A stretch of DNA of 59,208 bases from a virus: positions 1 through 59,208 of the IMG/VR virus record IMGVR_UViG_3300028563_000024. One strand, given 5' to 3'. Below, piece by piece: positions 25,136 to 34,400 of this stretch; the first letter of the stretch is position 1; every line of letters starts with the position of its first letter. The notes under the pieces are model-generated. The model was not told the origin of the DNA, did not search any database, and saw nothing but the letters and a program-made list of their open reading frames with translations. The translations under genes and the position numbers were made by a program.

Positions 25136-26260
25136 TTATTCCTTCACGGGGCCTGGAAGCCCAGCCAGCGTCTTCCTTAAAAGTTTGCGCTCATGCAGCA
25201 CCCAAGCATCCATGATCGCGTGAGCTTGTTCCAAGTCGGGGTGAACAGCAGTTCTCAGGTTCTCTGGCGGAACAACAATCTCACCGCCTGCAAGGTTGAC
25301 CCTGACAGGAACTTCGTCAGTATCTGGAAGCGCGCCACCATCAGCACGCATTTTCATAGCCTTAGGCTTGAGTGCTGAAGGAGAAGTTCCATAAGGCCCC
25401 ATCTTGAAGAGCTTCTGGAGGTTGGCTGCGCCTGCGATGGTGTTACCCTGACCACGCCCAGAGACGATATCGGCTGGAATGACATAAGAGCCAGAGGGCA
25501 CATGCGTCTTGTGGGCGTCTGTCCGCCCTGGTACTGCACTCAGAATTGGCCCTTTGGTCATTCCGCCAGTCAAACCCCGGTGCTCATTGCGAACCAGAGC
25601 CTTCTCAGCAAAGCCAGGCGTCAGGTGAGGGCTGTGTCCAACATTGAAGCCGCCTGTCGCCAAGTCTGGAACAACGCCTCCCTGAGCGTAGCCTAGGCTG
25701 TTGAGGCCCTTCGAGGCAGCTGCGCCCAGTGGGCCAAACTGGGGGAGCTGGCTTATACCCCCCTGAACGGCCGTTCCAAGCGGTCCTAATTGGGAAAGTA
25801 TGTTGCTGAAGGAGGCCCCTAACCCCCCTAATGGGCCCTGAGGCGTTGAAGGCGGTGGGGCGACCCCCATTGGAGACCCCGTCATCGGGCTAGGGGCGGG
25901 CGTAGGCGCGGTATTTTGGGGTACCCCCACCTGGCCCGCCCCAGGACCCGCTAAACCGCTCTGTGAGGCTCCTAGGGTCTGAGCCGCCCCTGGAACGCCA
26001 GGCATGACGCCGCTGGAGCCGTTGGAGCCATTTCCATTGACGACAGTAACCGGAACAGGCGCTGGGCTGGTTCCCGCACCCATTGGGGGGTTGATATCGT
26101 TGACTGGACCGCCTGGAGCCCGACCACGCCTTGCAGTAGCCTCTGCAATAGCTATAGCTTGCTCACGAGATTTCACGTGAGGACTACGCCCAATTTCATG
26201 GCTAAGCCGCCGAATATTTTCGGAGATAGCTTTTTGACTGGAGCCTTGGACTAATGGCAT
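25136..26260 (-). CDS. Structural-type protein with duplicated N-terminal motif, 374 residues
   Basis: Residues 1-45 (GSSQKAISENI, IGRSPHVKSREQA) form a short helical module seen at the start of many phage structural proteins. It is followed by a long Gly/Pro-rich linker and a C-terminal part with VPSGSYVIPADIVSGRG and ANLQKLF. The same N-terminal module occurs as a broken 41-residue gene at 26811-26936, on the other side of the homing endonuclease gene. The start lies inside the endonuclease 3' end. The function is unknown. Confidence 0.65.
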   Translation of the reverse strand: MPLVQGSSQKAISENIRRLSHEIGRSPHVKSREQAIAIAEATARRGRAPGGPVNDINPPMGAGTSPAPVPVTVVNGNGSNGSSGVMPGVPGAAQTLGASQSGLAGPGAGQVGVPQNTAPTPAPSPMTGSPMGVAPPPSTPQGPLGGLGASFSNILSQLGPLGTAVQGGISQLPQFGPLGAAASKGLNSLGYAQGGVVPDLATGGFNVGHSPHLTPGFAEKALVRNEHRGLTGGMTKGPILSAVPGRTDAHKTHVPSGSYVIPADIVSGRGQGNTIAGAANLQKLFKMGPYGTSPSALKPKAMKMRADGGALPDTDEVPVRVNLAGGEIVVPPENLRTAVHPDLEQAHAIMDAWVLHERKLLRKTLAGLPGPVKE

Positions 26261-26811
26261 AGTCCAACCTCAGCAAGAATTTGCTCATACGGTACAGGAA
26301 GAGTTTTTAGACAGGCCTCAATAGGTTCTATGTCTGAGTCTCTACGGGGGCCTTTTCTGTTTAACCACCTAAGCTGTTCAACTAGAAGTTCCATAGTTTG
26401 CAAATACTCTGGGTCAGACGACGAGGACCACTTCTGCGTTCTGACAGCGATCCACATCTGTGCAACTAGAACTTGCTCTCTTTTGATCTGAACCCAAGGC
26501 TCTATAGCGTCAAGAAATACAGCAGCATGCTCCCAAGCTGTGCCCCACCAGCGAAAAACTTTCCAGTTTTCTCTGAAGGGCTTCTCGTAGCTTTTGACCC
26601 TTCCGCCGCAAACCGACTGAACATAATTCAAAATGTCTAGATTTGTGGTTACGATAGACACACGAATATATGGAGCTTTTCCAGCTTTCGTGAAGTTTAC
26701 ACAACCTTCACCATCGAACAGACCTGCAATGTAAGCACGAACATCTTTAGGCGCTTTTGCAAATTCAGGCTTAATCGCGTAACGCGCCTTTGGGTGCATG
26801 AACGTTTTCAT
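26251..26811 (-). CDS. LAGLIDADG family homing endonuclease
   Basis: Residues 26-36, AYIAGLFDGEG, match the LAGLIDADG helix and catalytic acidic pair. A typical strand (IRVSIVTTNLDILNYVQ) and VCGGRV follow. At 186 residues it has one clear motif and would act as a dimer. It is a free-standing gene, not in a recognisable intron, and looks more AT-rich than its neighbours, which suggests transfer. Its start shares an A with the stop of the 41-residue fragment (TAATG) and its end overlaps the start of the intact gene. It therefore lies exactly between two copies of the same gene start. Confidence 0.85.
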   Translation of the reverse strand: MKTFMHPKARYAIKPEFAKAPKDVRAYIAGLFDGEGCVNFTKAGKAPYIRVSIVTTNLDILNYVQSVCGGRVKSYEKPFRENWKVFRWWGTAWEHAAVFLDAIEPWVQIKREQVLVAQMWIAVRTQKWSSSSDPEYLQTMELLVEQLRWLNRKGPRRDSDIEPIEACLKTLPVPYEQILAEVGLCH

Positions 26812-26936
26812 TAGACTACTTTCTTTAAGAAAGCCTGAGATTTGCTCTGAACGTGGGGACTCTTACCCACCTCACCCATAAGAGTGCTGACATTGTTCTT
26901 GAAAGCTTGCTTGGAACCAGATTTATCGAGGGGCAT
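26811..26936 (-). pseudogene. Truncated copy of the 25136-26260 gene start, 41 residues
   Basis: The product starts MPLDKSGSKQAFKNN and contains EVGKSPHVQSKSQA. It aligns with the first 38 residues of the 374-residue gene (GSSQKAISENI, EIGRSPHVKSREQA), and both are preceded by GGACTATGCC. After the Gln-Ala the homology ends and a short tail, FLKKVV, leads to a stop overlapping the endonuclease ATG. It reads as a 5' fragment left by endonuclease-gene insertion. It could still be translated as a small protein in its own right. Confidence 0.6.
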
Positions 26937-26942
26937 AGTCCT

Positions 26943-28349
26943 TTACCCCCGCCACGTCGCACTGAGAAGCATCTGCGCTTCTGTACCGTAAAATGATTCT
27001 GAACCATTAGTGAAAGGAACAGATTCACATGCGTAAACATTGTTAATCCCGATAGCGGGTGGGGCCAAATACCGGGCAACGCCAGTTCCAATACCAGAAA
27101 TGGTCACGCCCGCAGCACCTAACCCGTAAGTCCCAACTTCCCCACTGTACGCGGACGTTGAATTGTATCCAATGCCCACTTGGATTTGCCCCGTTGTTGA
27201 AGAAACAGTAAGCCCCAACTGTTGTAAGAAACCAAGATCGTAGATTTCTTCAGGAAGCCCACAGAACGTTGTCAATGAGTTGGCTGAATTGCCGTTAGAA
27301 GCATGGACCTGAGTATTGCTATAAGTCCAAGGTCCGGCTGTAGGGTCACCTGCTTTAAGGTAAAGCGGTTCTCGGTTGTAAGCGTTCCAGACACTCCACT
27401 TACGGCTTAGCCCGTAAGAGCGGTGGCACGTGATCTGCCCAGCAGCAGCATCGATGTAGATTGACCCAAGGTAGATGCCCTGCCCAGCCGCGACGGTGAT
27501 GGTGTTGTTGCCGGACCCTGTGTTGTAGATCAGACTCATCGAATTGGTGTTGACACGAAAGCCAGTTGGTGAGGAAAGACTCAGGTCAGTACTGCCAGCG
27601 CCAGTTCCCCGAGCACAACTGCCTGCGGTGATGTTTCCACCTCCAGCTAGCCATGAGGGGCCTGTCCCAATGACCGGTGAGTTGGAATTGTAAGCCAGAA
27701 AGATGTCGTAGATGTTCAGAGAGGCTTGTGAGCTACTCAACGTCAGGGGCATCTGCAAAAACTGATAAGGCACAATGGTGCTGCCATTGTGAATGACAGC
27801 CTCAGCCCCAACGAAGGGCGTGTAGTAGACTGTCGTCGCCGCAATTGAATCACTGAGAATGATCGGGGTGTTGCTGACGGGCGTCAGATAGCCTTGTGGC
27901 GTGGTCAAGGTAGAAGCTGACGTAGCCACGGCATCATCGGCGTAGTTGACGTTCAGAGTGTCTGAATAAAGCAGCGTGCGCTTACCTTGGAGCGCAACAA
28001 CACCTGTACTGCCAGCTGCGGCGGTGATGACCGTAACAGTGAAGTTGCCCGTCGTCTGGTTGTCAACAACGAAGAGCCCACCAACAGCCACGGTTACTGA
28101 GTTGACATTGAACGGAAGGATGAGCTGGCGGTTTCCAGTGAGCGCCCCAGTCAGCTTGATGGCGCAATTATTCCATTGCGTCGTGGTCAGTGTAACGTCC
28201 GCAACTGTAACCGTAATTGGCTGGGTCGCGCCAAGGATCAGGTCGAGCTGGCTCATCACACCATTGTTCAGCAAACCGCCCCACGCACCGCTGTCACCAC
28301 CAACGAGCGGAAGTATGAGGTCGCGGTTACTGGTAAAACTGTCTGGCAT
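26943..28349 (-). CDS. Tail fibre or receptor-binding-type protein, 468 residues
   Basis: Ser/Thr/Asn/Gly-rich and beta-strand-rich throughout, with few charges, as in tail fibres and spikes. The N-terminal part (VTLTTTQWNNCAIKLTG) resembles repeats found in phage fibre proteins; the C-terminal part has aromatic and Cys residues that could form a receptor-binding tip. It follows the large tail protein in the operon. The receptor is unknown. Confidence 0.6.
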   Translation of the reverse strand: MPDSFTSNRDLILPLVGGDSGAWGGLLNNGVMSQLDLILGATQPITVTVADVTLTTTQWNNCAIKLTGALTGNRQLILPFNVNSVTVAVGGLFVVDNQTTGNFTVTVITAAAGSTGVVALQGKRTLLYSDTLNVNYADDAVATSASTLTTPQGYLTPVSNTPIILSDSIAATTVYYTPFVGAEAVIHNGSTIVPYQFLQMPLTLSSSQASLNIYDIFLAYNSNSPVIGTGPSWLAGGGNITAGSCARGTGAGSTDLSLSSPTGFRVNTNSMSLIYNTGSGNNTITVAAGQGIYLGSIYIDAAAGQITCHRSYGLSRKWSVWNAYNREPLYLKAGDPTAGPWTYSNTQVHASNGNSANSLTTFCGLPEEIYDLGFLQQLGLTVSSTTGQIQVGIGYNSTSAYSGEVGTYGLGAAGVTISGIGTGVARYLAPPAIGINNVYACESVPFTNGSESFYGTEAQMLLSATWRG

Positions 28350-28361
28350 ATCGGAATTTCC

Positions 28362-28607
28362 TTAGAAGGCCGCGAGCGCGACGCGCTTCCAGACGTTAGA
28401 ACTCACACAGACGTAGAAGTGGGTGGCGTCGTAAGCCACTTGGCCCGCTACACCTGCTGAGGTTGCCGTAGCAGGAACAGCAACCCAGTCTGGAAACTTG
28501 GCGTTGATGGCTGCTATCAGGGCATTCAGCGCGATAACGCCATTCTGCTGAACCGTAACAAGCTGAGAGACGCTGTTCGGACCACTGGGGAGATCACTGT
28601 CAGCCAT
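28362..28607 (-). CDS. Small fibre-associated protein, 81 residues
   Basis: The N-terminal half is helical (LVTVQQNGVIALNALIAAI). The C-terminal half carries a beta motif, QVAYDATHFYVCVSSNVWKR, common at tips of phage and prophage fibre proteins. It is probably a virion component or fibre chaperone. Start ATG 28607 follows immediately after the large tail gene. Confidence 0.55.
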   Translation of the reverse strand: MADSDLPSGPNSVSQLVTVQQNGVIALNALIAAINAKFPDWVAVPATATSAGVAGQVAYDATHFYVCVSSNVWKRVALAAF

Positions 28608-30890
28608 TTAGCGCCGACCTGCTGGTGCAAAGCGATATCGAATCAAGCCCAACCGCCAGAAGCTGTCCGAGTCAAAACTCTGAACCTCTAAGGCGCACTG
28701 TCTGCCGCGTAGTCGGGTCGTGATGTATTTCTGGGCAGCGCTCGCAGTGTAAGGCCCCTTAACTCTCGGAGCGTCTGATGGGTAGTTTACCACGTAAAGC
28801 GTAATGAACATCTGTGCGTTCTGAGAGCCACTCTGCGTTCCGTACTTGAAGTCAGGAATAAGCTGATCCAGGAAGTAGTAATCCTCGCCTTCCCCTAACG
28901 CGAAGTAGCCGGTGCGGAAAATGGGGTTGATAGCTGCGCCGTCCCCGTTGTAGCCAACCTCATGCTGAAAGATCAGTCCAGTTGGAGTCCCCGCGATTGG
29001 TGGTCCGAACAGCGACTGGTCAATCCAAGCTGAGCGCCCCGTTGTCGGGTAAGCACCGGGCGTCCACTCACGCTCCAGTGTGTTGTATTCCACATAGGAA
29101 TCATTCTCACCTGAGCCGCCACTAAGTGAGGGGAACTCCCAGCCGATGGTACCGAAGTTGCTGTTGGGCTTGCACCGCACCTTCCAGGCGTTGACGGTAT
29201 CCAAGTCCTGGAAGACGTAATCCCAAACCGAGCAGGGCAGCGGAACTGGAGCGCCGCCAGCACCCATGACAAAGAACTGTTCCTGACTCATCCAGTAGAC
29301 AGTGTTGCCGAGCGTCCCCATCGCGTGAGAGCCAATAAGGCCGCAGCCACTCATGATCTGTGAGAAGCCAAATACAGATGGTGGTCCAACGTACTGCATC
29401 GAATAGAGGTCAATGTCTGTCCAGATCAAGCCCTGCTGTGGGGCTTGCATCGCGCCCACGATTTTGGACCCCGTCGGAATGACATCACCACCTGCCTGGT
29501 TACCCGAGCTTGGAGCCCAGACTGTGAAGTCTCCGACCGTAGACCAGTTGACATCCAAAGGTGCTGGCACACCTGTGAACGAACTTCCGTAAGCCACCAC
29601 GATCTGAAGCGGCATGGCCAGGAAAATTCCAGTGTTCAGGATCGGCGCGTTAGGTACCAGCTGTCCCGTCTGAAAACCGCCATCAGGAGACCACTGATAG
29701 ATACCGCCGCCTTGCGGACAGGCCAGTAGAATCTCGCCCCAATTACCTTCCGTCCAGTCTATAGCCGTGATCGGTGTTCCAGGAGTAGCGCCGCCTGACG
29801 TTCCAATTCCGTAAGCTCCAGCACCATAGAGCCCAGAGCCATAAGGCTGGGCAGCGGGTTGCGGTCCAACCGCAATGTAGTAGATGAACCGCACGTTCCC
29901 ATTGTTCATCAAGGCTGTGGCTGTAGAGGTCGCCGGGGCTGCTGCGCCAATGGTGTAGTTGTTGGCGTCAACGACTGACTGAACAAGGTAGGTCCCAGAG
30001 ATCGTAATTCCGCCTACAGTTGTTGCAACAAGAAACGAGCTGGGCTCGCCCACACCAAAGCCGTTGTTGTTCTCCTGGACGTTGACGATAGCGCTGCCGC
30101 TGGCCGTCGTGAAAATAGGCACGCTACCTGAATTGGCGAACGCGGCTTGTGTGCCACTCTGGGTGCCCGTTGTCGTGTTGATGGCTGTGCCGCCAGGCGT
30201 ATCAGAGAACTCAAAGGTGTTGGAACCAATCCCCGCAGCCAGCACATAGTAGGTCTTGAACGCGGTGACGTTGGTTGGGAGCGCCCCCGTTGTCGTGAAG
30301 AACACAGGCGTACCAGCCGTCAACCCGTGAGAGTTCCAGGTCACAACGCCAGGGTTGGCGTTTGTCATCGTTACAGTTGATGTCGTGCTCGTAATCGTCG
30401 CGTTGCTGGCAGCTAAGATCTGATACGAGTCCGAACTCAAGACTGCGTTGATCTGATACAAACCGCTGAGAACAAGACCGCCAACCCAGACTGGAGTCGC
30501 CAGAAAGACGAAGTTGTTCGTGGTTACGCCTGAGATGTTGCTGTCAATGACGCTGACGACATTGGAGCCTGAGGTCGTCAGAAAATACGGAGGAGTGTTG
30601 GTGGTCGTGGTCTGTGGTGTGATATTCTGAAGAACGCCGTCGGTAATGACAAACAGACCGCCTGTTGCCCCAACAGAAAGATGATCAACCGAGTTGATGT
30701 CTTGCCAGGCGTGCAGGTCTCTTGGGATTGATCCGATGCTGAGGGGGTAGAACCGCTCCCAACCGCCAATCTTCTCAACCAGACCTTCACGCCAGCGCAC
30801 AAGGTTGGCCGATGAAATACCAGCAATGTTCAACGTGGGGGTCTTTTCCACGTCAACACCAGGCGTGAGGCGAACAGTGCCAAAAGGCAT
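28608..30890 (-). CDS. Large tail protein, probable tail nozzle or tube
   Basis: This 760-residue protein starts MPFGTVRLTPGVDVEKT and continues with SSANLVRWREGLVEKIGGWE, a pattern typical of large podovirus tail proteins that form the tube below the adaptor (the T7 gp12 position). The body is beta-rich, ending with YKYGTQS-like and LGLIRYRFAPAGRR segments. The gene lies directly downstream of the adaptor gene, the usual order in such phages. The nozzle assignment is by length and position rather than a specific motif. Confidence 0.65.
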   Translation of the reverse strand: MPFGTVRLTPGVDVEKTPTLNIAGISSANLVRWREGLVEKIGGWERFYPLSIGSIPRDLHAWQDINSVDHLSVGATGGLFVITDGVLQNITPQTTTTNTPPYFLTTSGSNVVSVIDSNISGVTTNNFVFLATPVWVGGLVLSGLYQINAVLSSDSYQILAASNATITSTTSTVTMTNANPGVVTWNSHGLTAGTPVFFTTTGALPTNVTAFKTYYVLAAGIGSNTFEFSDTPGGTAINTTTGTQSGTQAAFANSGSVPIFTTASGSAIVNVQENNNGFGVGEPSSFLVATTVGGITISGTYLVQSVVDANNYTIGAAAPATSTATALMNNGNVRFIYYIAVGPQPAAQPYGSGLYGAGAYGIGTSGGATPGTPITAIDWTEGNWGEILLACPQGGGIYQWSPDGGFQTGQLVPNAPILNTGIFLAMPLQIVVAYGSSFTGVPAPLDVNWSTVGDFTVWAPSSGNQAGGDVIPTGSKIVGAMQAPQQGLIWTDIDLYSMQYVGPPSVFGFSQIMSGCGLIGSHAMGTLGNTVYWMSQEQFFVMGAGGAPVPLPCSVWDYVFQDLDTVNAWKVRCKPNSNFGTIGWEFPSLSGGSGENDSYVEYNTLEREWTPGAYPTTGRSAWIDQSLFGPPIAGTPTGLIFQHEVGYNGDGAAINPIFRTGYFALGEGEDYYFLDQLIPDFKYGTQSGSQNAQMFITLYVVNYPSDAPRVKGPYTASAAQKYITTRLRGRQCALEVQSFDSDSFWRLGLIRYRFAPAGRR

Positions 30891-30905
30891 AAGGAGAAGC
30901 TGCTC

Positions 30906-31622
30906 TTAGGTCCGGGGCGGGGTAGCAATCGTATTTGGCTGCTTGGGACTCCAAGCCTGAGACGCGTATTTCTTTCGGGTCTCTTCTACGTTGGCGGACT
31001 GCCAGAGATCCTGGTAATGCGCGTTCCAGCTTGCTGAACTCTTTGGATCGTCAGACGCTGCGCCGTAATCCTTCATGTATCCGTAACCGAAGATCAAAGC
31101 CTCACAGAGGAAGAGGTCTGGTAGGTAGAGCGTCAGGTACGTTGTGGTGTTGGTTGCGCTTAAGGGCGCTGGGCGGATTGTGCCAACAACCTCCATTGTG
31201 AAGTTGGCCCCAGGTGGAGGGCCAACAATGATCTGTTGATCTGTGATCATTGCGTAGTATTCTGGTACGGACGGCGCACCACAGCAGCTTGGCGCAGTCT
31301 CATCACCCCAGACAGCATCCAACCACTCACGAGACACCGGAATGAGTTGGCGACGTCCCGTAGAAGTCGTTCCCAGCTGGGAGAAGACGTTGATGGACTC
31401 ACTGACTACAATATGCTGCGGGAACGTGAAGTTCCTGGAGTTGGCGGTCAGGGTACCAGACGTATCCCGAACAATCGTGGATAGCAAGTCTAGTTCTCTG
31501 TAAATCCGCTGTTCAGAGTCATCAATTATGTTGGGGAGCACAATGACAAAGTTGGGATCGTCAGCCGGAATTTCTAGCATGTTGGCTAAGGACGTGACAA
31601 ACGTTGTGTAGGTTAGAGTCAC
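30906..31622 (-). CDS. Head-to-tail adaptor protein, 238 residues
   Basis: Residues 1-55 (FVTSLANMLEIP, IDDSEQRIYRELDL) form the helical start typical of podovirus adaptor proteins. It is followed by a beta-rich middle and a helical C-terminus with LFLCEALIFGYGYMKDYG. Adaptors of this type sit as a ring between portal and nozzle. It immediately precedes the large tail gene. A second adaptor-like gene occurs at 37212-37901. Confidence 0.72.
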   Translation of the reverse strand: MTLTYTTFVTSLANMLEIPADDPNFVIVLPNIIDDSEQRIYRELDLLSTIVRDTSGTLTANSRNFTFPQHIVVSESINVFSQLGTTSTGRRQLIPVSREWLDAVWGDETAPSCCGAPSVPEYYAMITDQQIIVGPPPGANFTMEVVGTIRPAPLSATNTTTYLTLYLPDLFLCEALIFGYGYMKDYGAASDDPKSSASWNAHYQDLWQSANVEETRKKYASQAWSPKQPNTIATPPRT

Positions 31623-31625
31623 GGC

Positions 31626-31988
31626 TTATTTGCCCATTACCGTCCAGTGAGAGCCATTGTACCAGACCGCATAAGGTGTAGCGCCACTGCCAGAGTTGAT
31701 GACTGTAGCGCCCCAGGCAAGACCGGAGTCGCCGTCTGACACCGCAGCAAAGCCACCTTGTGTACCTGCTGGGAGAGTAGCAACCGTGTAAACAGCTGCC
31801 GCAGGGTTGGCAGTAAAGTACTGCGCAAGCTGGTTGAGCAAGACCTGGTAGCTGTAGCCAGCTGCTGCTGTCCCAGGAGCAACAATCTCCATTGCTTCGG
31901 AGCCCGTCAGCGTGTTGCCAGGAAGCGCGGTCAAGGACGTGATGCGCCCATCAGTCGGGATTTGGGCGGGAGGATAAGGCTGAGCCAT
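31626..31988 (-). CDS. Small beta-rich structural protein, 120 residues
   Basis: The product starts MAQPYPPAQIPTDG and ends with GATPYAVWYNGSHWTVMGK, a C-terminal pattern typical of small phage head or tail surface proteins. It is low in charge. It lies between the adaptor gene and the 124-residue gene and is probably a minor virion component. Confidence 0.6.
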   Translation of the reverse strand: MAQPYPPAQIPTDGRITSLTALPGNTLTGSEAMEIVAPGTAAAGYSYQVLLNQLAQYFTANPAAAVYTVATLPAGTQGGFAAVSDGDSGLAWGATVINSGSGATPYAVWYNGSHWTVMGK

Positions 31989-32362
31989 TAGCTACTCGTG
32001 GTGTACTGGAGGATGCGTGGGGTTTCTAGGTTCTGAAGGCAGCGAAGAACCTGGTTGCCGCTGGACGGATTGCCTTGCAGGATGCGAACAGTCTGTTCTT
32101 CGTAGGCAAAGTTGGGAACACGCGCGTTGAGCACTGGTGGTGGGTCTGGCGGTAGAATGATCGTGCGGAGTTGTTCTTGAGGCGTGTCGTAACAGCGTTC
32201 CTTACAGACCAGTATCTGGATGTTGTAAAGATGTTGGCCGCTCCATTGGACCTGCCAGACTAAGTCTGTACGATTCCTCCAGAATCCGCAACGATCGCAC
32301 TGAGAAAATGCGGTCGGATCTTGTGGATTAACGTTTGCGTATTTTCCGTGTGGTCGCGCCAT
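31988..32362 (-). CDS. Cys-containing structural-type protein, 124 residues
   Basis: C-D-R-C at about residues 22-25, and two further cysteines in VCKERCYD, could bind one zinc. Pro-rich PPDPPPVLNARVP follows. It lies directly downstream of the glycine-rich fibre gene and is conserved-looking. It is probably a virion assembly or connector component; no family name is given. Confidence 0.55.
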   Translation of the reverse strand: MARPHGKYANVNPQDPTAFSQCDRCGFWRNRTDLVWQVQWSGQHLYNIQILVCKERCYDTPQEQLRTIILPPDPPPVLNARVPNFAYEEQTVRILQGNPSSGNQVLRCLQNLETPRILQYTTSS

Positions 32363-34372
32363 TTACACCACGATGTTGTTGGTTGGGCCGGGACCAGTCA
32401 CAATTCTATTCGTCCGGATGCCTGGAGGCCCCAGCCTTACAACCGCCTGAGCGCTCATGCACCCACGCCCGGCGAAGAAGGCACTGTCTTGTACTGCAAG
32501 AGCCGCCCAAACTGACAGCAACCCAGCGCCCGCAAAGTTGGCAGGGTTGTTGACAAACGTCTGAGTCATTGTGGCAGACAGATTGCCTACACCAGCAAAG
32601 AACGCAGAAATCAGATGGAGAATAGTGGCGTTGACTGTAAGACTACCAACGCCATGCAGACGAGCTAAGCCAGCCTCATCCAAAATAGTAACAGACAACA
32701 GACCCGCACCAGAGAAGGTTGCGGGGTTGTTGAAGAAGTTCTGGGTGAGCAGCGCTGAGAGGTTGCCAGAGCCATTGAGCGTAGCCAGCGCGGCTAGGAA
32801 CGCCCGCGTATCTGCTGATAGATTACCAGCACCAGCAAACGCTGCGTGTGAGGATGGCGAAACAACGCTTGAATCAGCACTGAAAGCGCCCTTACCATCG
32901 AACTCAGCAAACGCTGCCATGAACAGCAGCATGTTTGCTGAGAGGGAACCAGCACCAACAAAGGTCGCTCTAGACGTGAGGGCCAAGCTGGACGTTGCAC
33001 TAAGCGTGCTGCTGCCAGGAAGAGTCGCCCTAGAAGACCATCCCTGTGTGCTGCTTGCTGATAAGCTGCCTGAACCAAGAAACGCAGCGTTACCAGAAAA
33101 TGGATAAATCTGAACGATCAACCCCTGCCCACCTAAGCCGCCAGCATTGGTTCCAGCATCAGTAAAGGACGCTGAGCCACCACCGCCACCGTAGATACCT
33201 CCGTTAGCACCAGCAGCACCTAGACGGTTGGGACTGCCCGAACCGCCGGGACTACCACCGCCACCGCCTCCCGCGCCTGAACCATGAGTAGCGTCCCACT
33301 CCTGACCGCTGCCACCTATGCCACCAGCACCTGCTGTCCCAGCGCCGCTGAGGCCGCCTCCACCACCCCCACCACCGGCACTGTGACCAACCCCACTAGG
33401 ATCAGTTCCAGCTGAACCTACGAACCCGCCATTAGCGCCACCAGCCCCTGAACCAGCGCCAGCGTCGTTGTTTCCGCCTGCGCCGCCTGTCCCTGAGGTT
33501 GAACCGCCTTGCGCGCCCGCAGTACCGCCACCGCCACCGCCACCGCCACCGCCAGGAACGGGACCAGCAGAATTAGTTTCTCTTCCACCACTAGCGCCAG
33601 CGCCTTTGTTACTGGCCGCACCACCACCCCCACCGCCTGCTCGACCACCGTTTACGGACGCACCAGCACCACCAGCCGTTTGAGTACCAGACCCACCCGT
33701 GTTCGCACCACCAGACCCGCCAGAAGCAGCATTCGTATTGCTGATTCCAGCCCCACCACCCTTAGCTCCAGCAGAGGCAGCAGTAACAACCGTACCGTTG
33801 TACCAGCAATCCCCACCAGCGGTTGCTGCTGCACCGCCCGCCTCCAGGTGGAACGTAACTGACCCACCAGGAGTCAACGTTACGTTCGTAGCAACCGCGT
33901 AACCGGCACCGCCACCAGCAGAGCCTGAGCTAGAAGTGCCGCCTAGACCGCCACCACCGCCTGAAGCAATACAGGCGATAGAGTTATTGCTGTTGGCCCA
34001 ATCACTTGGAACGGTATCGGTTTGGTTGCTGCCGCTGGTCGAGGTCAAAAACCGGAGCGTATTGAAATCGTAGGTCAACCCAGGAAACGGAAACGGTACG
34101 CGCTCAGGAAACGCAGGCGTCGGTAGGCGCTGAATATCAGGCGTTAAATGCCCAAATGCTAGTGCGCTTAGGAACTCATCAGCGTCTTCACGGTCGTCAA
34201 ACCAGCCCCGCCACCAGATAGCACCGTCGTTAAGGCGGGCAGTCAGGCGGAAACGGGTTTGACTTTCAATACCAAAAATCGCGCACCGCTGAGACGGCGC
34301 ACGCCATTCATTCCTAAGTTGCGGGAGCAGAATCTTACCACGGGGTAAGTTCTGCTCAGGAAGGATCAGCAT
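32363..34372 (-). CDS. Glycine-rich tail fibre or adhesin with eleven 20-residue repeats
   Basis: This 669-residue protein has three zones. Residues 1-135 are a mixed domain with WWRGWFDDREDADEF. Residues about 137-425 are dominated by Gly with Ala/Ser and contain long GGGG runs, resembling the polyglycine-helix sandwich of some T-even-like phage adhesins. Residues about 430-648 hold eleven imperfect repeats of the form AxFxGxGxLSA plus about nine variable residues. The repeat also occurs twice in the small gene at 38510-38740. A role in receptor binding is inferred. Confidence 0.65.
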   Translation of the reverse strand: MLILPEQNLPRGKILLPQLRNEWRAPSQRCAIFGIESQTRFRLTARLNDGAIWWRGWFDDREDADEFLSALAFGHLTPDIQRLPTPAFPERVPFPFPGLTYDFNTLRFLTSTSGSNQTDTVPSDWANSNNSIACIASGGGGGLGGTSSSGSAGGGAGYAVATNVTLTPGGSVTFHLEAGGAAATAGGDCWYNGTVVTAASAGAKGGGAGISNTNAASGGSGGANTGGSGTQTAGGAGASVNGGRAGGGGGGAASNKGAGASGGRETNSAGPVPGGGGGGGGGGTAGAQGGSTSGTGGAGGNNDAGAGSGAGGANGGFVGSAGTDPSGVGHSAGGGGGGGGLSGAGTAGAGGIGGSGQEWDATHGSGAGGGGGGSPGGSGSPNRLGAAGANGGIYGGGGGSASFTDAGTNAGGLGGQGLIVQIYPFSGNAAFLGSGSLSASSTQGWSSRATLPGSSTLSATSSLALTSRATFVGAGSLSANMLLFMAAFAEFDGKGAFSADSSVVSPSSHAAFAGAGNLSADTRAFLAALATLNGSGNLSALLTQNFFNNPATFSGAGLLSVTILDEAGLARLHGVGSLTVNATILHLISAFFAGVGNLSATMTQTFVNNPANFAGAGLLSVWAALAVQDSAFFAGRGCMSAQAVVRLGPPGIRTNRIVTGPGPTNNIVV

Positions 34373-34400
34373 TTCTGCCCTAAGGGCAAGTACGCTGGCT

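Noticed and set aside
26251-26936. Group I intron carrying the LAGLIDADG gene
   Set aside because: There is only a one-base overlap on one side and an overlap on the other, so no room for an intron core.
32571-33902. Plus-strand frames over the glycine-rich fibre
   Set aside because: The Pro/Ala/Thr-rich strings mirror GGN codons of the fibre gene.
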